Shown: positions 13,525 to 24,700 of the stretch, piece by piece
How positions within the stretch are numbered: the first letter of the stretch is position 1
How the letters are laid out: every line of letters begins with the position of its first letter
Origin: Dasyornis broadbenti
Lineage: Eukaryota; Chordata; Aves; Passeriformes; Dasyornithidae
DNA: 64,000 nucleotides
NCBI GenBank assembly: GCA_013397935.1
Contig: VZRN01002993.1
Span: 712,715-776,714, forward strand
Direction: 5' to 3'
The notes under the pieces: model-generated
Database searches by the model: none
What the model was told of the DNA's origin: nothing
Seen by the model: the letters and a program-made list of their open reading frames with translations, nothing else
Translations under genes and position numbers: made by a program

Positions 13525-14071
13525 TGTGACAAACTGTGGGAAAGAAAGCAACTGCTCAAACAGATGGCACTCCAAGTTACACTCTACTCCAATGTCTATG
13601 ACCACCCTGTCGATCCAGAACTTGGATTGTATAAAGATGCTGCCCCCAGAAGGAGGACTCTGGGACCCCACAACCCAGAAGCCCAGGGTGAAGAAGGACC
13701 AACCATGTGCTGGTTCCACATGTCCCTCTCCACTCCCTGCCCCCTCCTCCTTTTTCTCTCCTTCCCCCCTCTTTCTCTCTCTTCCTCTCCCTCTCTCCCC
13801 ATCCCCTTTTTATTTCTTTCTATCTCTCTACTTCACATTTACTATTAAATAAGATCTATGTGATTGACTTCGGTATGTAGCACTATAATTTGTGCAGAGG
13901 CCTCTCTCACTAATCGGATTATAATAAGGTCCTGCATCAACTTCTCAGCTGCTCTTTCCTGACACCATTCACAGTCCAAGGAAGCACTGCAATTTGGCAT
14001 CTCTATGCCATTCTCCAAGTCATTAAATTGATGAACATAGGGAGGTTTGATTTTTGGGGTCTTTGTCAACA
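13525..14071 (+). mobile_element. Solo LTR of an avian endogenous retrovirus (ERVK-like?)
   Basis: The layout is that of a retroviral LTR on the plus strand. A CCAAT box (13589-13593) lies about 40 bp before a TATAAA box (13630-13635). A long CT-rich tract (about 13733-13825) follows, then an ATTAAA polyA signal (13844-13849). The segment GACTTGGATTGTATAA-like (here AACTTGGATTGTATAAAG) matches my memory of a common bird LTR. TGTGAC at 13525 and GTCAACA ending at 14071 form imperfect terminal inverted repeats. An alternative TGTGAC start exists at 13450, and no clear target duplication was found, so the ends are tentative. No primer-binding site or internal viral sequence follows. Confidence 0.6.
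13589..13635 (+). promoter_or_regulatory. LTR core promoter: CCAAT box and TATA box
   Basis: CCAAT at 13589-13593 and TATAAA at 13630-13635 have the spacing of a typical RNA polymerase II core promoter and sit in the expected U3 position of the LTR at about 13525-14071. Transcription would start roughly 25-30 bp downstream, near 13660. Whether it is active today cannot be judged from sequence. Confidence 0.5.
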
Positions 14072-15511
14072 GCTTTCTAGGTTTGCCATGCTACAAGTCC
14101 ATTGTTATATTGTCTAATGGGAAGCATGTTTGTTGTAAAATCACATGGCTGATGCTTTTCCTCGCTCCTACATATCTCTTATTCTTAAAAGTTGTGGTTT
14201 TTCTAATCTAATCTTCATGGAGGAGCCATCTAGGATACTCCAGATGTGGAATAATCACTGCAGAATGATTTGCTTTATATCAATAGTCTTTTTCATACTT
14301 TAAACGTATTTTCAGATAAAATAAACCAAATTTTCTCTAGAGGATGCTTGACCAAAATTTTAATTAAATGAGCCCAACTTTAATGTTATACTTAAAATTT
14401 CTCATGATGTTGCTGTGCTTCATGAGGCCAGAGAAGCTTGAGCAAGTTTGCCCTTGAAAGCCAGTTACCTTATGTCAAAAACAGTAGTGCAAGTGCTAAC
14501 CTAAACCTTCACTTAAAATATGTCCATAAGAAAGAGGTCTAACACTACAGATGTGAAGTGTTAACATTTGAAAATAAAACAGAGGAGTAAAATCAAGTTT
14601 CAGTTCTTCCAGTCTAGACATCAGAAATGGTTGCCTTGAGGTTTTTTAGGATGTCATAATCTTCACCCTCCTGGCTAATTTCATAGTGGTGTGGCAGAAA
14701 GAGTATGTTAAATGTGAAAACTGCAGAAGTCCTCTCTGACACCTTATTTGAGTGAAATCCTACAGAAAAGTACAATACACAGCCAAGTTCTATTGTCTCT
14801 GTTCCTTCCATATTCTCTTGTTTTCAAGGTCTGACAGCTTAGTTCCATGTATAATTCCATTATGAATCTCAGTAAACAAGATGTTTACACGATATGCAGC
14901 AGAGAATTTCTGAAGGACATTCTCCACGTACACCCAAGGTCAGGAGCAATTTTTTTTCTGAAACCTGTTGTCTAGAAAAATGTCTATGAATCTTCAAATG
15001 CTGTAGGAATGATAATATTAATAACATGGTGCTGCAGTTGTGGTGATGGCCCTATGGACTATACCTCCAGAAATTACTTTAAGAAAATAATCAATATTTC
15101 AGTACAAAGCACAAAAGGAAAACAAACTTGTAAGATTTAATAAATAGCCAGAGATGTAAATGGAAATTTTCATGAAAAACATAGACTGTGGATGTAAAAA
15201 AGCATCCACATATAAAATTCAGATTCTCACTGCTTCTATAATTTACTCAACACCTTGAAGAACTTGCATCAAGACCTGCCACTGGATTTTCCTATGTCAT
15301 TGTATTATTATGTCAACATATGCTGTATTTCATAGCAATGGAACTAATTTCCTGTGGTCTGAGTAAAATCTTGCAGAGATGATCCTTGCAGAGAGGTATC
15401 TCTAGACTTTTATTAAGTGATTTTCATATTTTTTGGATGAAGCCAGACAGTATCACATGGTGAGCACAGGATATCATAGATGAGTTTCAACAAAATAAGA
15501 TCATGTTTGTT
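14072..15511. other. Noncoding DNA, no gene seen
   Basis: AT-rich sequence with no recognisable gene or repeat. The only open frames are short (for example 14614-14811 minus, 65 codons) and look like chance. Confidence 0.55.
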
Positions 15512-16008
15512 ATGCCATGAGGAAGGCAACAAAGCTGATGACAGCCTGAAAGTTATGTCCTGTGAGATGCAGCTGAGGACTCTGGTTTGTCCAGTCTAGA
15601 GAAAAGAAGGCTGACAGAAAACCTCACTGCTCTCCACAGCTTCCTGAGGAGGGGGGAGTGGGGAGGGAGGTGCTGAGCTCTTCTCTCTGGGTTCCGGCGA
15701 TAATAGGTGCAGGAATTGCTCAAAGTTGTGTCAGGGGAGGTTTGGAGGTTTGGACTCGACATGAGGAAGTAGTTCTTTACTGAGAGCGTGGTCAAATGTT
15801 GGAACAGGCTTCCTCAATAAATAGGCAATGTCCCAAGGCTGTCAGTGTTTAAGAGGCACTTGAGCAATGCCCTTAATAATGTGCTTTAGCTTGTGGTCAG
15901 TTGTGAAGTGATCACGCAGTTGGACTGGATGTTCATTGTAGGTTCTTCCAACCAAACTAGTCTAATCTACTATAAACTAATCTAGTATAATTTAGTCTAC
16001 TCTATTTT
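15512..16008 (+). mobile_element. CR1 LINE retrotransposon, 3' end fragment
   Basis: A plus-strand CR1 3' region begins near GAGGAAGGCAACAAAGCTGA. It runs through GCTGAGGACTCTGG, CTCACTGCTCTCCACAGCTT, CAAAGTTGTGTCAGGGGAGG and GGAACAGGCTTCCTC to the end AGTTGGACTGG...GGTTCTTCCAACC. The terminal tail is a degenerate TCTA-rich microsatellite up to about 16008. It aligns closely with the CR1 at 20472-21061 and is used here as the uninterrupted comparator for that copy. Confidence 0.92.
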
Positions 16009-16131
16009 TTTGATTGTCAATTACATATCTTTTCCTTTCACATATTTTTACTTCAGTTAATTGCCATTATCACTTTGATTCCTTACAAAGATTATGGGAA
16101 GCATAGTTACCCAAAACTAGACCACAGTGAA

Positions 16132-16157
16132 TTTTTTTTTTTTTTTTTTTTTTTTTT
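16132..16157. repeat. Poly(T) run
   Basis: An uninterrupted run of 26 T lies shortly after the CR1 tail. It is either a simple homopolymer or the reverse of an old polyA tail. No retrocopy was recognised to its left on the minus strand. Confidence 0.95.
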
Positions 16158-19100
16158 AATCTGGAAATGGACACCATTAACTAACTATACTCCATGCCAT
16201 GAAACATAGGTTGCAAGACTTTTGACTTTGGCAGAGAGGGAAAAAAAGTAAACCAAGGTGCAGTGATATTTCCATTATGAAATCCACTTTCCCAAATTGG
16301 CTGCAGTTTTCAAACCACAAGGCAAGATTTCAATACAATGTACAATGCTTTGTTGCTTTCTAATTAAAAAATGTTTTCTCTTCAAAAAGAGACAGTAAAA
16401 AAACCCCAATTTTTTTGTTATTTTTTTTTGTGCCACACATTGTATATGTCTTTATGAAATCTATGGTTTAAAAGAAAATAAAAGCTGCATTACTATAATC
16501 ATAGTTGTCTGAAAAATTCAATGAGAATATAATTATAAAAATAAAAGCTCTTTCAGATTCAATGAGATCCAACTGGTAGGGTAATCATTGTTTCTTGAAA
16601 AATAAGTGTGTTTTTTCTCCATTTCACATGAGTAAAGCAGTTCGGTAGTAGCTATCTTTATTCAAGTCACGGGACGAAAATGAATTCAGTCTAACATAAT
16701 TGACAGGCATCCTAAGGAAAGAAAGAAGGGAAATGAGGTTTGGTTTTGGTCAAACTGAATTACTTAAGTATAATGGGGTATAAATACATTTGAACTATGC
16801 TCTCTTTTTATGCTGTAAGTCAGGCAGACTTGCCCTAACATTCATCATTTTCCTCATTAGTTAAAAACCAGAATTTTAATTTGACTGAAGTGTGATGAAA
16901 AACAAGAATTTTCATTTTGGCAAAATACAAGTGAAAAAATGTTACAGTGAAATATTAACAATATCCAGAATTGATCACAAATCTACCGCACAAGGCCTTT
17001 AAGTCAAGGAATTGCTGTTCCTAAGGTACTTCTATACACTAAAGACGCAAAAGTGAAGATATTTGATAAAAAACTTAAGGACAGGGCCATGAACAGTAGC
17101 ATACTACTTACACGTTAGAGAAATGAACCGGGATCTTATTGTTTTATGATATAGGGAAACACAGAACTAGCAATTCCTTGACCTTCAGAATTAACAAAGT
17201 CTTATAATCTAGCAAGCAGTGTTTTCCTTCAATGTTCTAGTTCCCATGTGCATTTTGATGACTAGAAAAAGGTGTGCTATCTGAAGACTGTTTTACTGAA
17301 GGCTCATTGGCACAAAATTAATTGGAAATTGTTAGTTTTTGAGATACAACCCTCTGCCAAACTTGACTTGAAACTGAAGAGTTCAAGCTTTGTTGGTTGG
17401 ATGTCAATTCAGAACCACAGAGCATAGCTGCTATAGCCTCCTTCATTTTATATGCACTCTTGCTAAGGGTGTACTAGAAAAAGTGTCAGCAAAGGTCTTT
17501 GTCAGGTGAGGATGCTCAAAAAGACAACTCTAAAGAACTCGTCAGAGAACAGGAAGGTTTTCGCAAGTATTGTGAGTACTGCCTTTGCTGGAAACTGTCA
17601 TGAGAATTATGGACGCATTTGAAGGAGGATTTGAGGTTCACCGGTGTTTGTAGGGTGATTCTAGTTTGAATACAGGGGCAAACAAAATGAAAGAGATAAC
17701 AGTCATGACATAAAATGATTTATCATCAAATGTAAGAAAAATTTGTATATGTCCAGGGAGACCCAAAGTTGGGCTATTTTAGGTATTTTTCAATTCACAT
17801 TGAATGTAATATGAGAAACAAGTACTGCTGCTACAAATTTATATGCTTCTGTCTTTAATAATGACTATTTTTCTTAGGTGAGTCAATTAATCTTTCAAAA
17901 AGTTTAATTAAAAAGGAATAATTTGGATTACTCCACTGTGAAATATGAAAACACACAGGTTTTCTGGACAGTCCTTTGCTTTCAGCCATCACATACATGC
18001 AACAGATACTCAAAACTTCTTTTACATTTGCACTTACAAAATGCTTCAAAACAAGCACAGGTAACTTAAAGCATTGACAGCATTTCCTGCATTGTTCGGT
18101 ACCTAACCTTAAAGTATGAGATGCCTTGATGATATGATTCCAAAATATCTTCAGCATTTGTATCTCCTAACAGTCCCCAAAAATTCAGTGAATGATCACA
18201 GCCTCAGACAAAGGGAGAAACAGAGCTCAATAAGAGTAAGATCAAGAACAAAAATTAAGAATGTGCATAACAAAAAAAATTCAGAGTAAGGGTAACTATA
18301 AGAACAAGAAAGAAGGCAATATCTTTCTTCACCATTTTTCACTTTTTGTAGGTAAGAATTAATCAGAAGCCAGTATTTCTGCTTAAAGTTCTTTGATCAA
18401 TTAAACGAAATTAAGGAACAGAAAAACTGCTGATAAATTATAAAACATTATTTTGTCTAGCTACTATGTAAGTGGACAATTTCCAGGGAAAGGCTTAGCT
18501 GAGCTCTTTCATGTAATGGGTGTCTAAACAGTTTTCTCTGTAAGGAAGGCAATAGATGATTTTGTTCTAATCACAATACTTTCTCTTCATTCCCACTTGC
18601 AATTTTGACTTGATGCCTTGATGTTTTCAAATCTTTCAGTTTCCAGTGGTAGAACGGATGGATTCCAGACATGTCACACAGCTGAAGATAGAGACTGCTA
18701 TGCTGCCTTTTCATAGCCCACAGTAGTTTTATCATTCACTACACTAGGAAAAGAATCAATCCCTCTGTATGAGAAACACTTTATTTTAAAGTACAGCTTT
18801 AAAAAATAAATTTAAAAAGCCCTTCACAACTTCAGAATATAATCATTTCTTACTGCTAGCTGGGGGGAGGAGGGAAAACTCATTTCAAAAGTCTTTTGCC
18901 AAGAGGCGTGAACTCAGAAATAGTTAGCCCTGGTAACTCACCAATGTTTTTCACTCAATAAAATATTTTGACATTTTTGTGGCTTAAATGAGAACTGCTG
19001 AGAGCTGTTCACAGGCAATTCAAACTCTAGTGAACAAGTCGCTGTAGGTGGCATGAATTTATACCAGCATCTTCTCCTGTCAGTTACCCTGCCAGGCCAT

Positions 19101-19200
19101 CCTCCAGTTCACTCTGTGGGTGTGGAGATGTAAAGAACAGCACAAACAAGGTTTATCCACCTATTAAGGGCTCTCCAGAATGTCCTGATCCTGGCAAATA
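16158..19200. other. Noncoding DNA, no gene seen
   Basis: AT-rich sequence with no identifiable gene, RNA gene or mobile element. The minus-strand frame 17855-18157 (100 codons) has no family resemblance and is read as chance. Confidence 0.55.
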
Positions 19201-19256
19201 GTGTCTAGTGTCAATCACAGTCTATCTTCTTTGTCTCCTGCTTCTTGCAGCCAAGG

Positions 19257-19325
19257 AACAATGTTTCAGCACTGGAAGGTGAGACACAGTCACACCTTCA
19301 ACTCACCTTCCGGTGCTGAACTGTT
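19257..19325 (+). other. Long near-perfect hairpin (inverted repeat)
   Basis: The arms 19265-19283 and 19302-19320 (19 nt each) are reverse complements with a single difference that stays a G-U pair in RNA. The left arm starts TTCAGCACTGG and the right arm ends CCGGTGCTGAA. The loop is 18 nt (19284-19301). Past a small internal bulge, AACA (19257-19260) pairs with TGTT (19322-19325). The stem is therefore about 23 bp, shorter than a typical pre-miRNA but far longer than expected by chance. The role is unknown. The left arm overlaps a donor-like splice site at 19276-19281. Confidence 0.85.
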
Positions 19326-19603
19326 ATCTGGCCAACTACAAATAACTTATAGAGTGGGTTACATACAAAGGTGCAAGGGAAAATTGCATTTTGGTTTGAC
19401 ACAGATACCTGCAACCCATATGCCATCCTCGACTAAGGTCTGCCAAGGTGCCCAAATTTCTCCTCTTGTTTTGAAAATGCCAGCATCAACCTTTTCCACT
19501 GCTCCCACATTTATGTGATGCAGGAAAAGCAGAGATGGGAAAAGGAGGCAGCACAAAGAGATAACGTTGTTTTTAAAAAAGAATGATCTAGAGTGGTTTT
19601 GCG

Positions 19604-19734
19604 AAAAAACAACAACAACAAAACAATAACAACCAAAAAAAAAGAAACAAACCCACCAACCAACCAACCTACCTAAACAAACAAACAAAAACCCAATCAA
19701 CAAACAATAAAAAACCCCAAACTGAAACAAAACA
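19604..19734. repeat. A/C-rich simple repeat, (CAAA)n-like
   Basis: About 130 bp contain almost only A and C on the plus strand, with AACAACAACA, CCAACCAACCAACC and AAACAAACAAAC runs. The 150-codon minus-strand frame at 19359-19811 is largely a translation of this repeat (strings of Phe, Cys and Val) and is not a gene. Confidence 0.9.
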
Positions 19735-20217
19735 GGTGGGAAGAGAAAAGCTTGAAGGAGAGGAGGAATAAAGGCAAAATACACAGAGGGAAGACTGCAT
19801 TCAGAAAACAAGAAAATGGGAAATACTGTAATTTTTTAAATCGGGTGGGGTGGAAGGAAGTGAGCAGAAAAATGAACGGAAATGATAGAGAAAGAGAAAA
19901 GCAGAAAAGGATCAGAACCAGGCATGGTGGGGCAAAAATGTTAGGATGAAGAGAATGAAATGAGAGATAAGAAAAAGTTGAAAGCAAATGGGGCAGCAAA
20001 AGTAAATAACCTTGGAGTGGACTATATTAAATTTTATCCTCTTGCACTCCAGGTTTTAACTATTCTTTGGTACTGTTTATAAATATTTACAGGGTAAAAG
20101 GCACCTTACAGGTTACGTCTGCCTTGTTAAGAGATAGAAGACATAAGGAAAAGGAAAAAGGTGGATTGTGCATACAAAACCAGTTTTGACAGGATGGATT
20201 ATTTCCGAGATGCTACA

Positions 20218-20218
20218 C

Positions 20219-20252
<34 letters not shown>

Positions 20253-20255
20253 NTT
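20218..20255. repeat. (ATT)n microsatellite with an unresolved base
   Basis: About twelve TTA/ATT triplets in a row end in TTNTT, with N at 20253. The ambiguous base marks uncertain array length in the assembly. Confidence 0.97.
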
Positions 20256-20471
20256 AAAAAATGGGATTTTCCAGAAGGATTATAGAGAGTAGAAGAAGGT
20301 TTTTTTGACAGAATGGCTAAAAAGATGAAGGAAAGTAAGATGATAAAAGTTTCTCGGAGAAGCACTGTGCATTAGAATTGTGTGTGTGGAAAAAAGAAAA
20401 GAGAAAGCGGAATGAATAATATGCTGAATGAACTTGAATGTTTGGAAAGTAGGATGGCTAATACTCAGTGC

Positions 20472-20685
20472 TTTTGTATATAAGCATAAATTGGGAGAGG
20501 AGTGGCTGGAGATCAGCCGTGCAGAAGAGGATCTGGGGGTGCTGGTCAGCAGCAGGCTCACTGTGAGCCAACAGTGTACTTGGGCAGCCAAGAGGGCAAA
20601 CTGCATCCTGGGGAGCATCAAACACAGCAAGCCAGACCGTCAGAGAGGAGATTATCCTGCTGTATTCAGCACTGGGGTGGTCTGA
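20472..20685 (+). pseudogene. Remnant of CR1 ORF2
   Basis: The frame open from 20428 to 20685 reads, in its CR1 part, EEWLEISRAEEDLGVLVSSR, then LTVSQQCTWAAKRANCILGS and IKHSK. This is the conserved block after the reverse-transcriptase core of avian CR1 ORF2, where relatives read EEKDLGVLVD and ALAAQKANCILG. The stretch before about residue 16 is flanking DNA. It stops soon after FSTGVV, short of the PHLEYC motif, so the copy is broken. It makes no functional enzyme. Confidence 0.88.
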
Positions 20686-21061
20686 GCTGAGTGCTCTGTG
20701 CTGTGCTGGGCCACTCCTTTTGAGAAGGACATGATGGCCCTTGATTGTGTCCAGAGGAGGACAACAAAGCTGATGAAAAGGCTGATGGCACCTCCTGTGA
20801 GGAGAGGCTGAGGACTCTGGACTGGTCTCATTGGCAGAGAGTGGGACTGAGGGGTGACCTCATTGCTCTCTACAGCTTCCTGGAAGGGGAGTGGAGAGGG
20901 AGGTGCTGAGCTCTTCTCTCTGGGAGTCAGTGTTATCAGATGTGGAAATGGTTCAAAGTTGTGTCAGGGGAGGTTCAGGCTTGACAATGGGAAACATTTT
21001 TTTAGTAAGAGGGGGATCAAACCTTGGGACAGGCTTCCTTGAGTGGTATTTTATACTTCAT
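20472..21061 (+). mobile_element. CR1 LINE retrotransposon, 5' part of an interrupted copy
   Basis: A plus-strand CR1 of the same type as 15512-16008 but reaching further 5'. The order of words is GAGTGGCTGGAGATCAGCC, GATCTGGGGGTGCTGGTCAG, AAGAGGGCAAACTGCATCCT, GCTGAGGACTCTGGACTGG, CTCTACAGCTTCCTGGAAGG and GGGACAGGCTTCCTTGAGTG. It is then cut by the LTR at 21062 and resumes at 21615. It keeps part of ORF2 (20472-20685). Confidence 0.93.
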
Positions 21062-21614
21062 TGTGTTTGTTTTGGCTGGGATAGGGTTAATTTCATCCAT
21101 AGCAGCTATTAAGGGGCTGCTTTTTGGATTCATGCTGGAAACAGGGTTGACAACACAGGGATATTTTTGTTACTGCTGAGCAGGACTCACACAGAGCCAA
21201 GGCCTTTTCTGCTTCTCACCCACCCCACCAGTGAGGAGGCTGGGGCTGCACAAGGAGCTGAGAGGCGACAGTAGAGACAGATCATTCCAACTGACCCAAG
21301 GGATATCCCACATCCTATGATGTCATGCTCAGCATATAAAGTGGGGAGAAGAAGGAGGATGGGGAAGATCTCCAGAGTGAGGGCCCTGGTCTCCTGGAGG
21401 TGGCTGAATACCTGCCTGCCCATGGGATGTGGTGAATGAATTCCTTGTTTTGCTTCGCTTCCGTGTGTGGTTTTTGCTATTATTAAATCATCTTTATCTC
21501 AACCCATGAGTTTTCTCATTTTTACTCTTCTGATTCTCTACCCCATCCCACAGTAGGAGAAGTGAGTGAGTGGGTTTGGGGTGCTTAGTTGCTGGATGGG
21601 GTTAAACCACAACA
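21062..21614 (+). mobile_element. Solo ERV LTR inserted inside a CR1
   Basis: About 553 bp running from TGTGTTTGTTTTGGCTGGGA to GGTTAAACCACAACA, with TG...CA ends. Diagnostic words of this widespread bird LTR are GGAAACAGGGTTGACAACAC, CAAGGCCTTTTCTGCTTCTC, AACTGACCCAAGGGATATCC and TTATCTCAACCCATGAG. It has a CRE-like TGATGTCA (21318-21325), TATAAA (21335-21340) and ATTAAA (21482-21487). The flanking 5-mers TTCAT and ATCAA match at three of five places, as a decayed target-site duplication would. CR1 sequence continues on both sides, so the LTR is younger than the CR1. Confidence 0.88.
21318..21340 (+). promoter_or_regulatory. LTR promoter: CRE-like site and TATA box
   Basis: TGATGTCA (one CpG-decay step from the cAMP response element TGACGTCA) is followed ten bases later by TATAAA in the context GCATATAAAG. 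This is the U3/R boundary of the LTR 21062-21614; transcription would run to the right. The matching polyA signal ATTAAA is at 21482-21487. Confidence 0.55.
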
Positions 21615-21722
21615 ATCAAGCCTGTCAGTTTTGATAGTTTCTCAGCCTAGAATTATTCAGACAGTTGGAATAGAGGATCACTTTAGATACTATCTAACTG
21701 AAATGATTCGTTTTTATTCTAT
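21615..21722 (+). mobile_element. CR1 3' end, continuation after the LTR
   Basis: Right after the LTR the sequence reads AAGCCTGTCAGTTTTGATAG, the same place in CR1 where the 15512 copy reads AAGGCTGTCAGTGTTTAAGA. It proceeds, with wear, through ACAGTTGGAATAGAGGATCA to a TATTCTATT end. It is therefore the missing 3' part of the CR1 that starts at 20472. The middle is more diverged than the comparator, so some small deletion is possible. Confidence 0.75.
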
Positions 21723-24700
21723 TGCCCTTGAGATGGCATTGGACACCCTCTTTCCTCCCACAGATTTACCTCATTTGTTAACAAGTACCTTGTCCTTAAA
21801 AATTAACTCAAGCTCATTCATTCTCATTTATACTATCTAGGTTTAATTTGATTTTGAAATATAATATTTTCATTCAGTCCAGGATAAATAAATCCCTAGC
21901 AGGACTCTGAATTAAAGGGTATTCAAAGAATAGCAAAAAATTATTTAGGTTCCTAAATATTGCTGACATTATTTCTGGAAATTATTGCTAGGATTTTGTA
22001 TCCAGGGAAAACAAAATAAATAGAGTATAGAAGAATTTTGTCATCACACCAGGATCATGGGCATGATCATGATCTTAACATGGCCTTTTAAAAAATAGGC
22101 CATATTAAGAAAATAGGATTTTTCTTGCACTAAAACAGAGTAAAACAGGTAAGAGAAAAGAAAAATCCCTACTACTTTAATTAAAATGTATGTACACATT
22201 TGAGTGCAAGTAGAAATCAGAAATTAAAGTCTGTAGCTTATGAGTCAAATATAGAAGAGAATTTATTTACACTGTGTTTTACCCAAACAGACTGTCTCTG
22301 TCCAGTGTCAGAGTAGAAATCTCTCAAAAGAACATCAAAGCAGATACAACCATTTTTAAAAGTAACTAGACACTTCTGCCTGAAAAGGCTGGTGAGGTCT
22401 AACATACCAAAAGTTAGCACAAAACTGTGTCTTCCTAATGACTATGGTGTGCTTAAGAAACAAAAGGAAGCATTTTTAGCCCTCCTACCATTCCTCACGA
22501 TATAGTTGAGTAAGGATTTCTAAAGACATTGAAAAACAAAGTAAAAAAACCCAACATTTTGCTCACTAACTTGGTGCTGTTTCAAAACTTGAGGGGAAAA
22601 AAGGTTTCAAGAGAGGTACCTTCTTAATTGTTCACAGGTGTTCTAAAATTGAACACCAGGGTCCTCAGGGCTAATCTGGTTTACGAAGCAAAGTCCCAAT
22701 GTCCGGCACTAAAATGACGTATTTACATTGGACTGGTGGATTTTCTGCTTGAATTCTTAGAGGCTTGAAAGCCTTCACTGCAGACTGCAATGCAATTACA
22801 TGCAATTCCTAATGTAATTTAATGCAATAATGCAATTTTTAAGCTAGCCCTGCCTAAGAAGCAGTGACTATTGTTAAAGGCTTCAGGATTCTTTCATTTT
22901 TGCAATCGTCCTTTCTCTACACATGTTCTTCTGCTGTGTAGACAATTGAACTTGAAAAGACTAGTTTCAGTGCTTTGAAAAAAGTGTGTTCTCTATTGCC
23001 GTTATGTACATTTAAAAGGTGATATAAGAGAAAAGAAGAATAAAAGTTCAGAACTCAATTTAAAACTCTCTTGTCACCGTGTTGAAACATGCTGAAGATG
23101 GATTGGCCATGATTAAAGGTGAAACAGTCCTTATCCCTACCATTTAATCATGTATTTAGTATAAATTAATCCTTATTTAATGAGGTCTGAGTCATTAGAA
23201 CCAAGTTTGCATAGATACAGAACGACAGATATGTATAATTGGTGCTGTAAAACCCCAACTTTTATGTGTGAAATGAAGGTCAGAGCTAGAGACAGACACA
23301 GTTTTATTATTAAAGAGATGCCAAACTCCTTATTGATATACTGCCCAGGGTATTGCTGTGATAGTTTCATAGTTAAGGCTCTTGGGGATGTTGATAAAAA
23401 TGTAAATGATTGCTTTTCTTGCAGTCATTGTAGAGAATGACACACTGTATGCACTGTAAACATAAACTTTAAGCAAAACAGAAAGTATTGCTTGCTGAGT
23501 CACTCAGTGCCCTTCCTCCTGGAGACAGAAACTTCTCATTGGGACAGGCACAGCAGTCTGTCCCATGGTCAATCACAGTCAAGAGGAAAAATTAAATAAA
23601 TAGGAGGCTAGAGGGGAAATGACCTCTTCCTTTGAGTGTTTAGAATAACTTCTTTACAAAACATATTTTGCCTACAGCAAGAGAGAGGAAGACATGCCCC
23701 AGATTCAGAAAACTGCCCATGTTGTTGAGTAATTCGCTGTACACAGGCCTCTATGAACTTAGTCAAAACTATGTGTTTTCCGGTACAGCCAAGAGCAGGA
23801 GTTTTAGAACTTCCATGAGACACAGACAGTTAGTCATACACTTCTCTGGCTAATGTGGTGAGCTTAGCCATGAAGGTGCTTTGTCTGTGTTCAGCCAGGG
23901 GTCTTTTCAAGCACTCAGCATCTTTGCTGATATGATGGAGAGAAGCCTAGCAATGTGTCCTCCTCATGTTTCCCCTAAAGAAGATGACTAGGCTCTTGGT
24001 TTTGTGCCACAAGTTGCATTTTAAGAAGACTAGGGATTGTGGAGTGGTCTAATCGTGGTTTGGCTGTTCTTTAAATACCAAAGGAAAAAAAAGCAAGAAA
24101 CAGAGAGGACTAATTCCTACCTTCAGAAACTGCTCTGTAAATGAGTTTCCCTGTCTATTCCAGGTAGCACATCTGTAGAAGCTAGGAAAGAACATTTATT
24201 TTAAGACCTGAACAGAAATAAGACAGATGTCATGGTTCAATTTAGTTTTACTTTCCCCAGGGATGTTACAAATTCCTCAAGACTTAGAGACATCAGCTAG
24301 AAAAAATTCCAAAACTATGTTTCAGACTTGAACTGGTCAAGGATCTTGAAAACTGATAATGTGGCTTAAATTCATGTAAAGAATCTGCTTATGAAAAGCA
24401 AAAGTAAAGCTGAAAAGTAGAAGCTGCCCACTCGAGTCATTGGTGAAAACCTGCACCAGAGGAATTGCTGATGGATACTTTTCCTTTGTTTCTTCCATGG
24501 ATATGAAAAAAAAAGCCATTCTTGCCATTATTCTTACACTTCCAGTTAGAAAAAGGAAACAGATCAGCTTAATTTAAGTCCCTGAACGAATACATTTCCT
24601 TCTGCTAGTCTGCTTTTGACACAGACATAATTGGCGACTCTGGAGAAATCAGAACACTAGATAAACATGTGATCAACCTATTCATGGCTATCTAACTTAG

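Noticed and set aside
13513..13852. Two overlapping plus-strand frames of 111 and 108 codons
   Set aside because: Both lie in the LTR at about 13525-14071 and read its CT-rich tract as Ser/Pro/Leu strings.
19359..19811. Longest open frame in the window (150 codons, minus strand)
   Set aside because: It mostly translates the A/C-rich simple repeat (strings of Phe, Cys, Val and Gly) and shows no family motif.
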